This document shows positions 1-11,644 of a stretch of 64,000 nt of DNA, piece by piece. How positions within the stretch are numbered: position 1 is the stretch's first letter; the number at the start of each line of letters is the position of its first letter. The notes under the pieces were generated by a model. It was not told where the DNA came from and ran no database searches. It was given only the letters and a program-made list of their open reading frames with translations. The stretch is from Ceratobasidium sp. AG-K. Taxonomy: Eukaryota; Basidiomycota; Agaricomycetes; Cantharellales; Ceratobasidiaceae. Position numbers and translations under genes: made by a program. The stretch spans positions 4,278,001 through 4,342,000 of the forward strand of contig JAWNGF010000004.1 in NCBI GenBank assembly GCA_037039685.1. The letters are read 5' to 3'.

Positions 1-123
1 TTCTCCGTCGCCCGAGCCACTATCCGCTCATGGCCTTACCCAAAGCAGTTCAGCTGAATCTAACTTGACTACGTTTGGTATGTCCGTATCTTATAGTACC
101 CATGCGTTTTATCTCAGGTGCTC

Positions 124-793
124 ATGATCTGCCTTGTGGAATCTTCCTTCACAATCCCGACCAATGCAGCCAATCAGGAGCACAGCACGAGTCAAGTCGA
201 CATTCCAGAAAACAGGATTACAACCGGAGACTACATTATAACCAATGTTTCGACAGGGAACCAAGTGGTATCTCTCAGTGGTAAAAGCGATTCAGAACTA
301 GTCGGCGTCTCTGGCGATGGTACTGATGCCCTGGCGAAGTTTAAGGAAGTATGTACCGGATTTTTGAGAGTGTAGTTTACTACTAACAGAGGTAAAGTGG
401 AGCGTTCTTAGGATCGCACTTGGAACATACCTTATTCAAAGCCCACGAACGTTATGGGTTAGCCATGAGACCCGGCCCAAGAAAGATAGCGGCGTCTCTG
501 TCAAGTATGGATTCAAGGAATGGCGCATTAAAGAAAGTAAAACGAAGCACCATTACACGTAAGTACTTTGTTTGTACTGGCCAGACCGGTGTTACGATTA
601 TCTGCAGGATAAGCCCAGTAGGCACTGATCTCTATTGGGGACTTTCAGATGGTGAAAGCGGGACTCGAGTGAGTCCTGAAGGACTAATCCTCGCGTTATT
701 CTAAAGATTGATTTCTTGTAGATTGTGCTACGCAATGGACCAAACGACAGCAAGAACCACTGGGTATTTCGTTCAGCTCTCGAGGGAGAATAA
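124..793 (+). CDS. Small beta-trefoil (ricin-B-type) lectin-like protein
   Basis: Four exons join in one frame: 124-348, 392-558, 608-668 and 722-793, with introns of 43-53 nt. The first exon encodes GDYIITNVSTGNQVVSLSG, the usual opening strand pattern of fungal ricin-B-like trefoil proteins. The second continues with KWSV, matching the family's QKWNV block, and later exons carry DLYWGLSD and NHWVF. The protein is about 175 aa, the usual size for one trefoil domain. Such proteins bind sugars or inhibit proteases in the cytoplasm; I cannot choose between these. The start is the first ATG in frame; the segment before GDYII is longer than usual, so an upstream exon off the window edge is possible. 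A decayed paralogue of its last exon lies near 4.25 kb. Confidence 0.6.
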
Positions 794-1247
794 GGTTTAC
801 GGTGTGATGACGGAGACTCATTAAGTTTTACCCGTTCATCCCCCTGGCCGGTATGCTGGCCCCAATATCGTACACAAAAGGACACAAACAATCAATTCAC
901 AACCGTGTGATTCAAAGCAAAAGAGTGAAAAAATGCTAGAAATACGTGCACGAGAACAGTACATACTTGAGCCGAAATATCCTGAGGCAACACTGATTAG
1001 GCAGCGGCACAGTATAATCATAAATATTCAGCGTTTAGCTCGTCCCGAACGCGGCTAGGATCTGGGTCGGCTCGGCCTCAGATATTCCCTCCCCTGCAGT
1101 ACCCGAAGACTCTAGAATATCCTGCTCCTACAGCCCAACCATATTCAAGTCCATTTCTTTCCTTTTCCCATTGCTAAGTGCGTGTATCGAGTCAGCGTTG
1201 GGGTTTCGAACATGTTCAAATATAAACTCAGCACTCTAAATCGAGTT
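722..1247. repeat. Segmental duplication, copy A
   Basis: This block aligns with 4246-4846 in the same orientation. It covers the last exon of the lectin-like gene, the intergenic spacer and the 3' end of the Spt21-like gene. The strongest identity is around 722-800 and 1020-1150. Copy A lacks roughly 100 bp near position 1180 that copy B retains. Confidence 0.75.
1020..1247 (-). pseudogene. Truncated copy of the Spt21-like gene C-terminus
   Basis: The minus strand resembles the last part of the Spt21-like gene that ends at 4559. It includes the region of the stop codon, the acidic tail region and the segment near 4800-4846. It has an internal deletion of about 100 bp, has scattered substitutions, and no upstream exons follow it. 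It is a dead fragment created by the duplication. Confidence 0.75.
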
Positions 1248-1541
1248 TCTCACCACCACTGGCGTGCTCCTGTCTGGGTGCGTGCATATAAATTGTTGTT
1301 TGGCGACGTACTGCTAGGCACTGGCACTGCCGGGGAGTCCCGAGAGAAAGTAACGGAGGCGGGCCAGGGCGCCATGACGCGAGCGGACGCGCGGGCTCGC
1401 GGACGGGAGACCAGTCCTGGCGGCAACGGAGGCAAGAGCAGTGGAAAGCGCGACAAAATTCGCACTCGCAGATATATGCATATATCGATTGTTAATTCCA
1501 AAAACAGGGAATCTACTCAGCTGGGGCAATCACTTGGGCAT

Positions 1542-2005
1542 ATGAAAGTCACCAAAGTTATACAATTCGGCATGCCGCTGTTGATAACCCCTTCGAGGAC
1601 GTTCCAAGGCGTACTCTACACCAAGCGTCTACACCGATACATGCAATACTACAAGACTCGCGGCGCCTCGGAGCCGGGATTGACCACAATGGCTCGAGTG
1701 CGCACGTTGTATGAGAGTAAGTTCGTCGCGAACCAGATCGGTAGCATGTCGATCGCATTACCCCAGTTGCTCTCCAAAGATACACGGACGCCGTACCACT
1801 TACAAGTGATGTGCACTGTGTCCGTGGCTTTGGTGACCAGGTGCGTGGGCGGGTGATCGAGGGCCGGAAGCTGCAGCGGGAGCGAATGGAGCTCGAAGGG
1901 CTTGTGCAAATCGTAGAATTTGTCCAGGATCATAAGCGGGCTTTGGAAGAACGGGATAGACAGTTGGCAGACGTTCGGAGCAACTTGGAGCACTTGCGGC
2001 AATGA
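1542..2005 (+). CDS. Hypothetical small coiled-coil protein
   Basis: Two exons, 1542-1716 and 1767-2005, are joined by a canonical 50-nt intron (GTAAGT to CCCCAG). They give a 137-aa reading frame. The second half is rich in Glu, Arg, Leu and Gln with heptad-like spacing (for example ALEERDRQLADVRSN), so a coiled coil is likely. I do not recognise the family. The start is the ATG preceding the longest plausible exon; another exon could lie upstream in the GC-rich stretch near 1320-1470. The continuous frame across a good intron is the main reason to call it. Confidence 0.4.
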
Positions 2006-3870
2006 AAAATGGATATATGCACTGGTATAGCATATCCCACCAAGTTCTCGATTCGACAAAGAAAACATGAAAGAGTTTTAAACTATGTACCACACGCAGT
2101 TGATGAACGCATCAGAGAAAACGTCGGGATAATCGGCTGAACTCCTGAGGCCTCTATCTTTCTCCCCGGCGCACGGAGGGCTCCAAGGCCCTTCGAAGAC
2201 CCGGAAGGGCGCGAGTTACAGGTTTTCGGGGCGCTCCGGGGATATTTGTAGCCCCTGGAGCCGACGTAAAGAAACCCCGAAGCTCAGTTACATGGTGGAA
2301 AGATGATGCTAGTGACCTGCCACCACCCAGTTGACGGAAGCGTTGCTGACATCCTATTTAGGCTGGAGTCCACGATCACATGACGGTTGACCTCTCGCGG
2401 TCAACGCAGTAAATTTAAATTGATTATCAACGACATGAATGCCGTCTTGCTGCTACTCGTTTCCCCAATGAGAAAATTTCTGGCCGTCGGCTTATTATGC
2501 GGTCGCTTAAGTGCACTCCTAGTTGGGCCAAAATTCAATCAAAGGAAAACATAAACAGGCATGTGGTATAAACTCACGGTCTGTCTGAAGTGAAATCGAT
2601 ACGGCTAGGACGGGTGGGGAGAGTATTCGTCGAAGTAGTTGCGCCATCAGTCTCGTCGGATCCCATAGGTGTTGTTAGATTGCTCGTGCATAGACGTGCA
2701 AGGGTTGTTGCCGCCCATTGAATAATCAATGTGACACAAATACTGGAGGAGGGAGTCGTGGCACAGAGTAGTCGAGTGCAAAGTCTATAACTGTAAGACT
2801 CGTGCTTGGCATTGCCACCAATGTGTCCAATTAAATTAGAAGATAAGGGTTATGCCTCCTATATTCGTATCCCATCTTCCGAGGACCGGGTCTGGCATTG
2901 GTTGGGTCACAAAGGTCGAAGCTATGTGCTAACCACACCTGATAAAACCGGCCTAAACCAGTAATACAAGTCGCCTCGTTTACCTGAATGCATTTCGTGA
3001 TTTGATTTTGAGGTTTCTATTGAATAGGAGGAGGTATATTGGTCAGAAGTCGCAGCCTCACCAACACAACGCATGATGGCACACGTTGGCACCCTTAGGT
3101 TGCCACACATCCTAATGTGGATTACATTGCCATTAATCCAATCTATGTGGCTGGTAGGTGCAAGTCCTGTGGGTCACCACGCATTGGTACTGATTAAGGA
3201 TTTGATCTTATCCCCTTTGTGTGGTGACGGCGATGGCTGCTTGTCATGATGAGTACCAATGTTACTTATTGCAAGATAAGTTGAGTGCTGATCAAAATAA
3301 GTGATGCGGGAGCGCTGGGAAACAGTTCGCAAGCACTGGAGTGAATAGGAAGAAGCTCCTTGAGGTCTGCGTATAACAGTACTTCGGTATTCGCGTAAAG
3401 ATGAACGTGGGTAAAGATGCTTTCCCTCTGGGCCAATATCCGCATGGCGTGGCATTGCCAGGTTTGATGCACTCTTGTGAGATTCGGAATACCATCAATT
3501 TTGGGTTCATCAAGTAGACGACACTGTTTATTAGCACCATGTCCTCATTGCAATAAATAGCGCTGGTTACACGAGAGAGACAAGTCAAGTCATAGGATTC
3601 ATTGCGAGCGCGGTTAGTATAATGTTTGCCGAGGATTCCAAGCGAGCCAATCACACGATTGGCTATTACAGCTCCTAAGGAGCACAAAATAAACATATTA
3701 TACGATTGACTAAGGACATCCGATACCTCGGCAATGTGCGTCCCTGCACTAGAAAACTGCAGGCACGATAACGCGGTAGGCCAAAGTAGGCAGTAGCCTG
3801 AAGTGAGCTTGGGTTTCACCTTTGGAGCAAGCGGAGAAGAGTCGGTTGGGTGCGCTTTGGAAACCGTAGT
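2006..3870. other. Gene-poor stretch
   Basis: I see no supported gene. A 175-codon open frame on the minus strand at 3292-3819 has no recognisable domain, no good splice partners and unremarkable composition. Part of 3700-3870 may be diverged sequence of the duplicated lectin-like gene. Confidence 0.5.
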
Positions 3871-4317
3871 AAGTGGGCTGTAAGAGGCAAGTACACGCGG
3901 GCGTGAATGTTTACGATAATACCCTAGATCAGATTCCTAGACGGACTTGGAAACCCGGAAATAGATCCCGGACACCTGGCTGTACGAAACACGCGCATAT
4001 ATCTAGACATAATTCCTTACAAAGTAATGATTATCGGAGAGCGTTCATTACGCCAAGCCCCGACGAAGTCTTCACCGCCTAGTTAGTGCACTTTTCCCTA
4101 CGATCAGGTCCAAGGAGTAGAAGCTGATGTGTACGGATCTTATTGGGGGCCATACAACGCTAAAGAATCTCTGCTGGCGCAATCGAGCACTGGGGCAGAT
4201 CGTGGTTTGCTTACAAGCGCTTGCCACAAAACCAATTATTTGCAAATTGTGCTACGCACTGGACCAAGCGACAGCCAGAACCACTGGGTATGTCGCTCAG
4301 CTCACGAGGGGGAATAA
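3871..4317 (+). pseudogene. Decayed lectin-like paralogue
   Basis: A KWAV segment at 3871-3882 matches KWSV of the intact gene at 124-793 but is soon followed by stop codons. The 3' part (4129-4317) still reads through SYWGPYN and NHWVCRSA to a stop equivalent to that of the intact gene. The acceptor AG before the last exon is gone (TTTGCAA where the intact copy has TTGTAG). First-exon sequence is not recognisable. This is the decayed partner of the intact gene at the window start. Confidence 0.6.
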
Positions 4318-4846
4318 TGCTTGCAGTATGATGGAGGCTGATCAAAATTTCATCCGTTCATCACCCCTACCAGTGTACTGGCTCAAATATTGTACACAAA
4401 AGGCCGCATACAATCAATGCACAGCCGTGTAACGCAAGGAATAATAAATCATAAAATGCTAGAAATACATACACTAGCACAACTACATACTTGAGCCGAA
4501 ACAACACCAAGCAACGCTGGTTAGGGAGAGACACGAGACAGTCATAAATATCGAGCGTTTAGCTCGTTCCGAACGCGGCTAGGATCTGGGCCAACTCAGC
4601 CTCGGACATCCCCTCCCCGTCCGTATCCGAAGGTGGTGGGATATTCTGCTCGTGCAATCCAACTACGTTCAAGTCCATCTCTTGCCCTTCCCCATTTCCA
4701 AGTGCATCGAGCCATGAAAAATCTAGCGCGGATACCTGTGCTCCCTCGAGGACCGTATTCATATTTATTTCGGCGTCAACGTCAACCTCGCTCGTTGGGG
4801 GTTCGAGCATGTTCAACAACGAACTCAGCGCTTCCAAATCGAGTTG
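4246..4846. repeat. Segmental duplication, copy B
   Basis: Direct repeat of 722-1247, described there. In this copy the Spt21-like gene is intact and the lectin-like gene is decayed, the reverse of copy A. Confidence 0.75.
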
Positions 4847-7800
4847 AGGGTTGCCGTTTGCCGATGAGCCCAAGCCCAAGCCCAAGTCCAAGTCCGCGTC
4901 ACTCGACAGGAATCCAAGATGATCTGTACTAAGAAATTGGCCAATCGGTTCAGCGTCCTCTGGCGCTGCTGGCTCGGCCGGTCGAATTGTCTCATCCCAT
5001 CCTCCATCCTCTTCATCGGTCCCGATATCTTGCAAACCCAGGTCTGGAATAGGCGCATCCGAGCTATATTCCTCTTGCGTGTTCTCGCGGTACTCGTTTC
5101 CGCCATGCTCGAGTCCACTGGCAGACTCCGAGTCGGACATTGGGGGCGGCGAAGAGGGTGGCAAGTCCATTGGCAGGGCTGCCCCATCTGGCATGGGGAG
5201 ATTTTCAGGCGCGTCGGAACTTGTAGCGTATATAGGCTCTGCAGGATTGAACAGGGGACTCTCAGGTTGCCGTGGAGGGCTTGTATGCGCCTTTCGAGGC
5301 GGTGTAACAGCTACGTATGGAGTCTGTCGGCGAGGCGGAGTCGAAGGTCGTGACTCTTGGGGTTGGGGTGCTCCAGATCGAGGGGGAGTTTGAAGTCTTT
5401 GTTTGGCAACTGGTTCAGGGGGAGGGTCTTCTTCGTCATCCGCATCACTGGTAAGGTCGACAACTTCCCGCTGCTGTTCCCTTTTCATTGCGGCCTTTCC
5501 TCCAGCCCGCGACGAACCAGTTGTGCTCCTCCACCCACTAGCGCCCTTCAGACCAAGCACACCACCCTGTCCCAGTACATCCTCGATCTTGTCCACTCCC
5601 GCAGTCTTCAATAGGCGCCTCAATGGACTGTACTCTTTCAAGCTCAGAGATTGTCCTGCGGCTGTGCTACCTGGAGCCCCAGTAGCGCGAATAGGAGAAG
5701 TCATCATCATGGGGAGCCTTGATACGGCAGGCAAAGCGACTGGAGAATGTTTAGGTATCGTTGGCGGGCGCTGGCGTGGGGTCTTAGCCGGGGCACGAGG
5801 CTGCCGAGGACGAGGCGGAGGGGCAGGTGCAGTTGAAGCGGTCGAAGTCGAGCGATAGTGAGTTGACGTCCCAGCAGAACTGGGTGGGCGGCTTGAAGTC
5901 GACACTGGAGCCGACGACGAATGCAGCGGTGCGTTAGGGGCGCCAACAGGATCTGTCTTGCCTCCAACCTTTCCTTCATCCACACGATTTGACTCCTTCG
6001 CTCCAGTATTCCCGGTATCTCCAGCGTTCCCAGCAGACGTAGACTTGCCGCTCTTGCTTCCGGCACCAAATAATCTCCTATGCTCATCCTGTAACCCCCC
6101 GGATGGGTAATACCCGCCAGCCAGCATGTCTTGCACTTCCTCCTCGCTGACCCCTCGAACTTTGCGCGCCGCATCCTCCTTATTTTTCGCTGCAGTAGCC
6201 TTGGGGCGAGAGGGTCCGGGAGCAGATTTACGCGCAGGTGGTGGTGGCGGGGCTTCGACTGGCGCCGGAGCACGCGGTTGACCGATCTGGTCTCGGGGCG
6301 TGATAAACGAGCCTGACCAAGCCGGAAGGTCAGTCTGCGCGGAACCACGTGTTGTGCGTTTCCGAGAAGATGTCGAGGCTGTAGATTGAGGTGGGGCGGG
6401 TTGGGAAAATGAGAGGTTCGGCTGAGAGAGCGTTGCAGTCAGTACACGTGGGGGCCCTAAAGGGATCCGAGGATTCGACATGGGTGGTGCCGATACGGGA
6501 TATGGATACGGATAGGGCGAAGCGGCGGAGATAGCGGGAGAGACTGTGGATGGAGCAGGTGATGGAACTGCCATGTATGGCGATGCTGCTGAAATGGCGG
6601 GTGAAGCCGCAGAGACGCTAGGAGAGGCAATGGCTGCCGAGATGTTCGGCGAAGAAATCGAGTTATTCGGGGAAAGAGCGGACGAGGTTGTCGAAAGCTG
6701 AGGAGACGCAGCTGACATACTCGGGGACGACGCCGCGTTCCCAAACCCAACATCTCCAGTCGACCAAGACCGTACATCTCCCAGAGGTGTGCTTCCAACA
6801 ACCTGCCCGTTCGAGGTTCCGCCGACCGTGGTTCGCACTTCCCCAGCGTTCATCTTGGCGCGTTTCGGTTCATTTTGAGAATCCAGACTCTCCGTTGGAT
6901 CAATTTCGACAATCTCTCCATCGTCCATCTCGCGTTTACGTACTCCTAGGCTTGAAGTAGGTCTCGAGGTGTCCGTATGTAGGTAGCCAGACACCGAGGC
7001 GGAGGATGAGGGTCGATGAATGATGGATGCTGCTGGGCTAGGCGCCGATACGGAGGCAGGACTAGGGACTGCAAATGGTCTCGGGCTTGGCGCTGCTAAC
7101 GCGACAGGACTGGGGGCTGCCCCTCCAGCCGGGCTATTGGCGAAGTACGAAACACCGGTTCTTGATGTCCTATCCGCCTCGCCGGCTGTCCCGTTGCTGG
7201 AGTTCGAGGACGCGAACTTGAGCAAGGCGAGCAAGGCTTGTTGCTGGGCATCTGACACCCCTTCTAATTTCACGCTGGGCCCGGACCCCGACTCATTTGC
7301 CTGTACCGCCAACCCAGTGGCTTGGAGAGCCGAAGCCAGCCCCCCAGATTTAATGCGTTGTAAAAGCGAGTCCAGCATCGGAGTTCCAGAGGCTGAGGAC
7401 GTGTTACTAGACGAAGATAGAAGTCGGGCGAGTGTTCGCGACGATTCGGATTGCGAGTCTTGTTGCGAGGTAGGGGTGTGTGATGTACGCGTTTGAGAGG
7501 CGCTAGAAGCAGGTGCTCGTGATGGTGGTTTGGAACCGGGCTGTGCCTGAGTTTGCGAGAGGGCGAGTGAAGAAACCGAAGACACCCTCGAATGAGTTCT
7601 TGATGGCCCGGGGGAGTTGGATCGAGCTCCAGAAGGGGCTGGCGCCACGGGAGAATTAGCTCGTCTGGGTCGGCCGCGTTTAGCAGCAGGAGGCGGCGGT
7701 GTCGTGGATTTATCTTTCCTGGTTCGCACTCGTACACGGGTAGAGGCACGCGTGGGTTGGTTCGGCTGGGGCAAAGGTGTGGTTGGAGGGGAGGGGTTGG

Positions 7801-8345
7801 CCGAGCTCAATTTAGGATTGGATAACCCCTGCAGAGAGTGTGCGTGCTGTTCTCGCGATACCGCAACAGTCTGTCAACGAGTGAGAGTTGGAGAATAATC
7901 AATACCATTTCGGATTTCGGTTGGGAAGCAATGAGACTCACTGGTGTCAAGGAGATTTTGACTTCCAACACCTCCATTTCTTCGCCGTCAACATAATCCT
8001 CTGTTACTACCCCTACGACTCGACGCGACTCGGACAATGCCCACTTAAGGAGTCCGTAACCAACTGAGAGTTCGGGAGTTTGCAGCGGATCTATAGCGTA
8101 TACCGAGTGGTCTGTATTTGGGTCCGCAAGCAGTTCGGGGCTGCCAGGCATAAATAGCCGTAGCTATGACGCGCGTAAGGATACGCACCTTGCTGCACAT
8201 ATTGCTGATAGGCACCCTTTTATTTCTGTCGAGGCATGCTTAACTCCATCTTTGGCGTTAGGACGGGGCTTTACAGCGCGACATTCGGCAGAGTTCGCGC
8301 GAGCGAGCATAAGTTGGGAGGGGCCTAATGTATATAGGACTTTGA
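4559..8345 (-). CDS. Spt21/Ams2-type histone-gene transcription regulator (5' exon unresolved)
   Basis: Three exons on the minus strand (8345-8189, 8140-7942, 7828-4559) join cleanly through introns of 48 and 113 nt. The first two encode the conserved N-terminal domain of fungal Spt21/Ams2 proteins: VLYTL with LARA, then GCLSAICAASPELL, SVYAIDPL, SVGYGLLKWAL and LEVKISL. The large last exon (1089 codons) is Pro/Ser-rich and disordered. It has a likely AT-hook (KRGRPRR), a basic region with RKVRGVSEEEV, and a very acidic C-terminus, a typical layout for a nuclear transcription factor. Spt21 in yeast and Ams2 in fission yeast act at histone genes. I saw no GATA zinc finger. The initiating ATG is probably in a further short exon upstream of 8345. 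A broken copy of the C-terminus lies at 1020-1247. Confidence 0.72.
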
Positions 8346-8640
8346 CTATTATATCGTATATCAGTAAGAAACACTTCAAGAGTAATCATTTTTATCTACT
8401 GGGATATATGACCTCCATCCACGGTAATTTGTGCGGTGATAATGGACCGGTTGTAGTTAGGTATCAACATTGCACGTGTATGAAATTCAGCACCAATCCA
8501 GCCACTTTCGTGATGACTCAGCATGTATCTAGTGGCTGTGTCCAAGTTTGAGCTCTCAAGTCCTCTAACTGGTCCCGCCAAATGCAGGCCGTTCGAGTTA
8601 ATACTTCATTATTACCGGAATACATGATATCTGGCCTCAG

Positions 8641-11600
8641 CTATGCAAGCTTTATCTTTGCCTCGGCCAACATTTCGGCTCTCTCCCTCAACACATCCCT
8701 TAAGGTGGCCATATCATCCGATTCCCTCGTCAACTCAACGTACTTCTCTCCTGGAGTCTCATCGGAGCTAAGGCCCAACTTCTCATGAAGCATGGATTCA
8801 ACGCGTTCGCCAAATGAGCGGGTATAGTGCTCGCTCACTATTCCCTTGATGTCGTCAGCGAAGCGCTTGAATTGAACTGTTCGTCGATGCGAATCAGCTC
8901 AGCGAGAAAGTTACTCTCGATTCATGCTTGCTTACTATGATAATGGGCCCGGACGCTTGCCATAATCCATAGTACACTCCTATCCGCCTTTTTGGTTGGG
9001 TGTATACACTTCCATTCGTCTGCCGCGATCCTGGGCAGGCCAAATTCCTCTAGCTTCTGTATTGCTTCCAGCAGAACCTGGTCTGTTCCTGCCTTCACAG
9101 CTTCGCCAAGCCCTTCCAGACTAGCTGAGTCGAAGAAAGACCGGTAGTAATCACAATAATAGTCTTCGTACTTCAAGTAGACCTCGTCATGGCTGGACGC
9201 AGGGTTGAGCTCTACTCGAACAGCAGCTTCTATTGCCTTAAAGGTTGTCTGCCGACATTCGTTCAAGAGCGTCAACGTATGTTTCCTAGGGAACGGTCAA
9301 TTCAACGCCGCGCCCCTGCACCCCGTCAAACTTACTTGACCTCATCTAGCAGTCCGCCATACCCGTATGGCCCGAAACGATCATCGATGAGCGCCAGCAT
9401 CTTGCTTTCAAAAATGCTGTGGGTCTTGGCGAAGGCATCATCTACGGGGCGCTTCCATTTACTGACGATCTTCTCCATAAACGACAGAACAATCTCAAAA
9501 GGGAAATGGCCTGGTGGAAAATTGTTGCGTGTATGAGCTTTACCTCGTTATTGTTTTGAATCATTTGGACATACCGGGAAATTCAACAGTTCGGCCCCTT
9601 GGAATCGGTTTGTTAATTGAATCTAGAGTCCCCTTTCATCCCATAGCGCACTCACCATGTTGCAGCTTCACCCACGAATTGGCGCGTAAATTCATTCCCA
9701 ACCTTTGACTTGGTCAACCAATCTTCTCCGATAGGCAAAAAGGGTGGTTTAGGCAATGCTGCATCCATGGATTCCTGAGGATCGTCCCGTTCTCGCGGTA
9801 GGAATACGGGCTGGGCATCTTGAAGTTTGTCCCTCAACTCTTCAAATGTCGTCCGAATCCTTTGAGAAACTCCATCCTTCAAAGCGAGAGGATCACCCCG
9901 AACAAGTTGCTTTTCGACGTCCCTAACAAACCGTCCAACTAGCAAGAGAATAAGCGCTCGAGCGCCATCCGGGACATGCTCTGGTAGCCTGCTCCGCTTA
10001 GCTTCGTTCGCATCGATGAGATTTTCTATCTCTCGTCGAATGGAGGGCAAGCTACCGAAAAATGAATACTCTGGGACGTTGCATAACGTGAAGTGCGCAC
10101 GATTTATGAATTTCATCTGATAGGACTTGGCCCAGCTTTAGTGCTAGATTAGGTGTTCCAAGCTTCGCCCTATGTTCTCCAGCAATTGATGACCATCCTG
10201 GAGCTCTGTCGAAGAACTCCGCTTCCCGATTTCGTGCATCCTCCCATGTGAGCCTCGCATCTCGCTCCTCCAAGGATAGTTGTTTGACGCAATACCACCC
10301 ATGGCTCAGAGGATTTGTCTCGCCGGTCAGCATTGGGATCCATCGGAACAGTAGCCCTGGCTCAACGCGATCTGCCTTCGTGATAACGCCTTAGGCCGAG
10401 TTTCAGCATGCGAGGTTCTATTTTCGCTTAGCCGTCAAGTGCATACCGATTGTTCGCTCCCCTGCTGGATCATACTGTCTCGCCAAAGAGCCCGCCTTTT
10501 GAGTCTCGTAATCAACTAAAACATAGGTTAGCTCATGATTCATATAAAATATTTAAACTTGCACATACCTTCGCCATTTACCAAAATCAAGTTGATGGTA
10601 GTATCCTTCTTCATGTACTCCGTGACGAGCCCTTCGACCAACGGAACGTCAGCTTGGTTACCGTCTGAAGCGGCACTGGCAATGAGTCCTTCCAACGCCG
10701 ACGATCATCAGTCTGCATACACCAGGTCGTGGAGTGTAGTTACCAGGTAGGTCAACAAAACTAAAGTCAGAGAGCTCGCTCCCTGAAACATTAACGACGA
10801 CGGTATTCTTGCTGAAGGACGGCCCTCCGCTTGGCCCGGAACCTCCTTTCAAAATAGCGTCCCGAGGGGCGTCCGGGTTGAGTACGGCAATTTGCGCTTG
10901 TTTGATGCGAGCCTCGATCAGGTTAGGATCGTCAATAGGATCCCCTGGTCGGAATTTATTTCAGCATGGGTTGACACAAGCTTGAAGTGTCTGCGCACTG
11001 AAATAAACTGACCAAATGGTTCGGTCTTCACTTGGGGGACATCATTTACTTCGCCTGTCTGAATCCGGAGAGACACCTGTGCCCTCCAAGGATGATCTTC
11101 ATATCGTGACTGGCACTCGATAGGGCACCTTGACGGTCACTAGGGTCAGTCACCCAAAAATACTTCTGAAAGAACCAGGTACAAAATTTCGCACAACGAA
11201 CCTTGTGCAAGTGCCCGCGCCACGAGGAAGTTTTATCTGAGTGTTTAGCCAGTTAGCGTTGCGGTTCTTGTCGAAGTGCCGATCACTTCAGGCCAAAAGC
11301 ACTTGCCTGGCACAAAGATTCAATTACGGATGACTTTCCAGCACTCTGGGCCCCAATAAGGGCAATTTGCGGTAGGTTGAGCACGTACATGAGCCTTTGA
11401 ACGATTTCAGTCACAACAACGTCAGTATAGAGCCCAAGGTTGCAGCAAAACAGAGTGACACATACCCCATTGCGCGCAGAGAATCAAGAAAATTGAGCAG
11501 AGCTCGACGTTTCATAGCGTTTTCATCATTGTTTATGCTGGTCCGCTCACCACCGGCACCTGGGATCGGTGAATCTGGCGGCGAAACCGGAGGGGACATA

Positions 11601-11644
11601 TTGGAAAAAAGATAGCTGATATCTGGAGAACCAGCCCTACTCAT
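8641..11644 (-). CDS. Dynamin/Mx-like large GTPase
   Basis: Multi-exon gene starting with the ATG at 11644 and ending at the stop at 8641. In order: a Ser/Pro-rich leader; the P-loop GAQSAGKSS near 11340; a threonine switch segment GAGTCTR near 11210; CPIECQSRYED; the G3 motif DLPG near 10770; the G4 motif TKAD near 10370; a long helical stalk (exons about 10333-10120 and 10050-9655); and a C-terminal GED-like helix at 8838-8641. The order is that of dynamin superfamily proteins, closest in length to the Mx/Vps1-like group without a PH domain. Such GTPases polymerise on membranes. Intron 1 follows the leader; the next intron starts with GC (CCAG|GCAAGT, 11307/11306). Exact borders of the minor exons are not all resolved. 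Confidence 0.8.

Noticed and set aside
1182..1856. 224-codon plus-strand open frame
   Set aside because: Its first part overlaps the antisense Spt21 fragment and a GC-rich stretch. The supported gene uses only the later part, with an intron at 1717-1766.
3292..3819. 175-codon minus-strand open frame
   Set aside because: No domain, no splice context and ordinary composition; the length is possible by chance.
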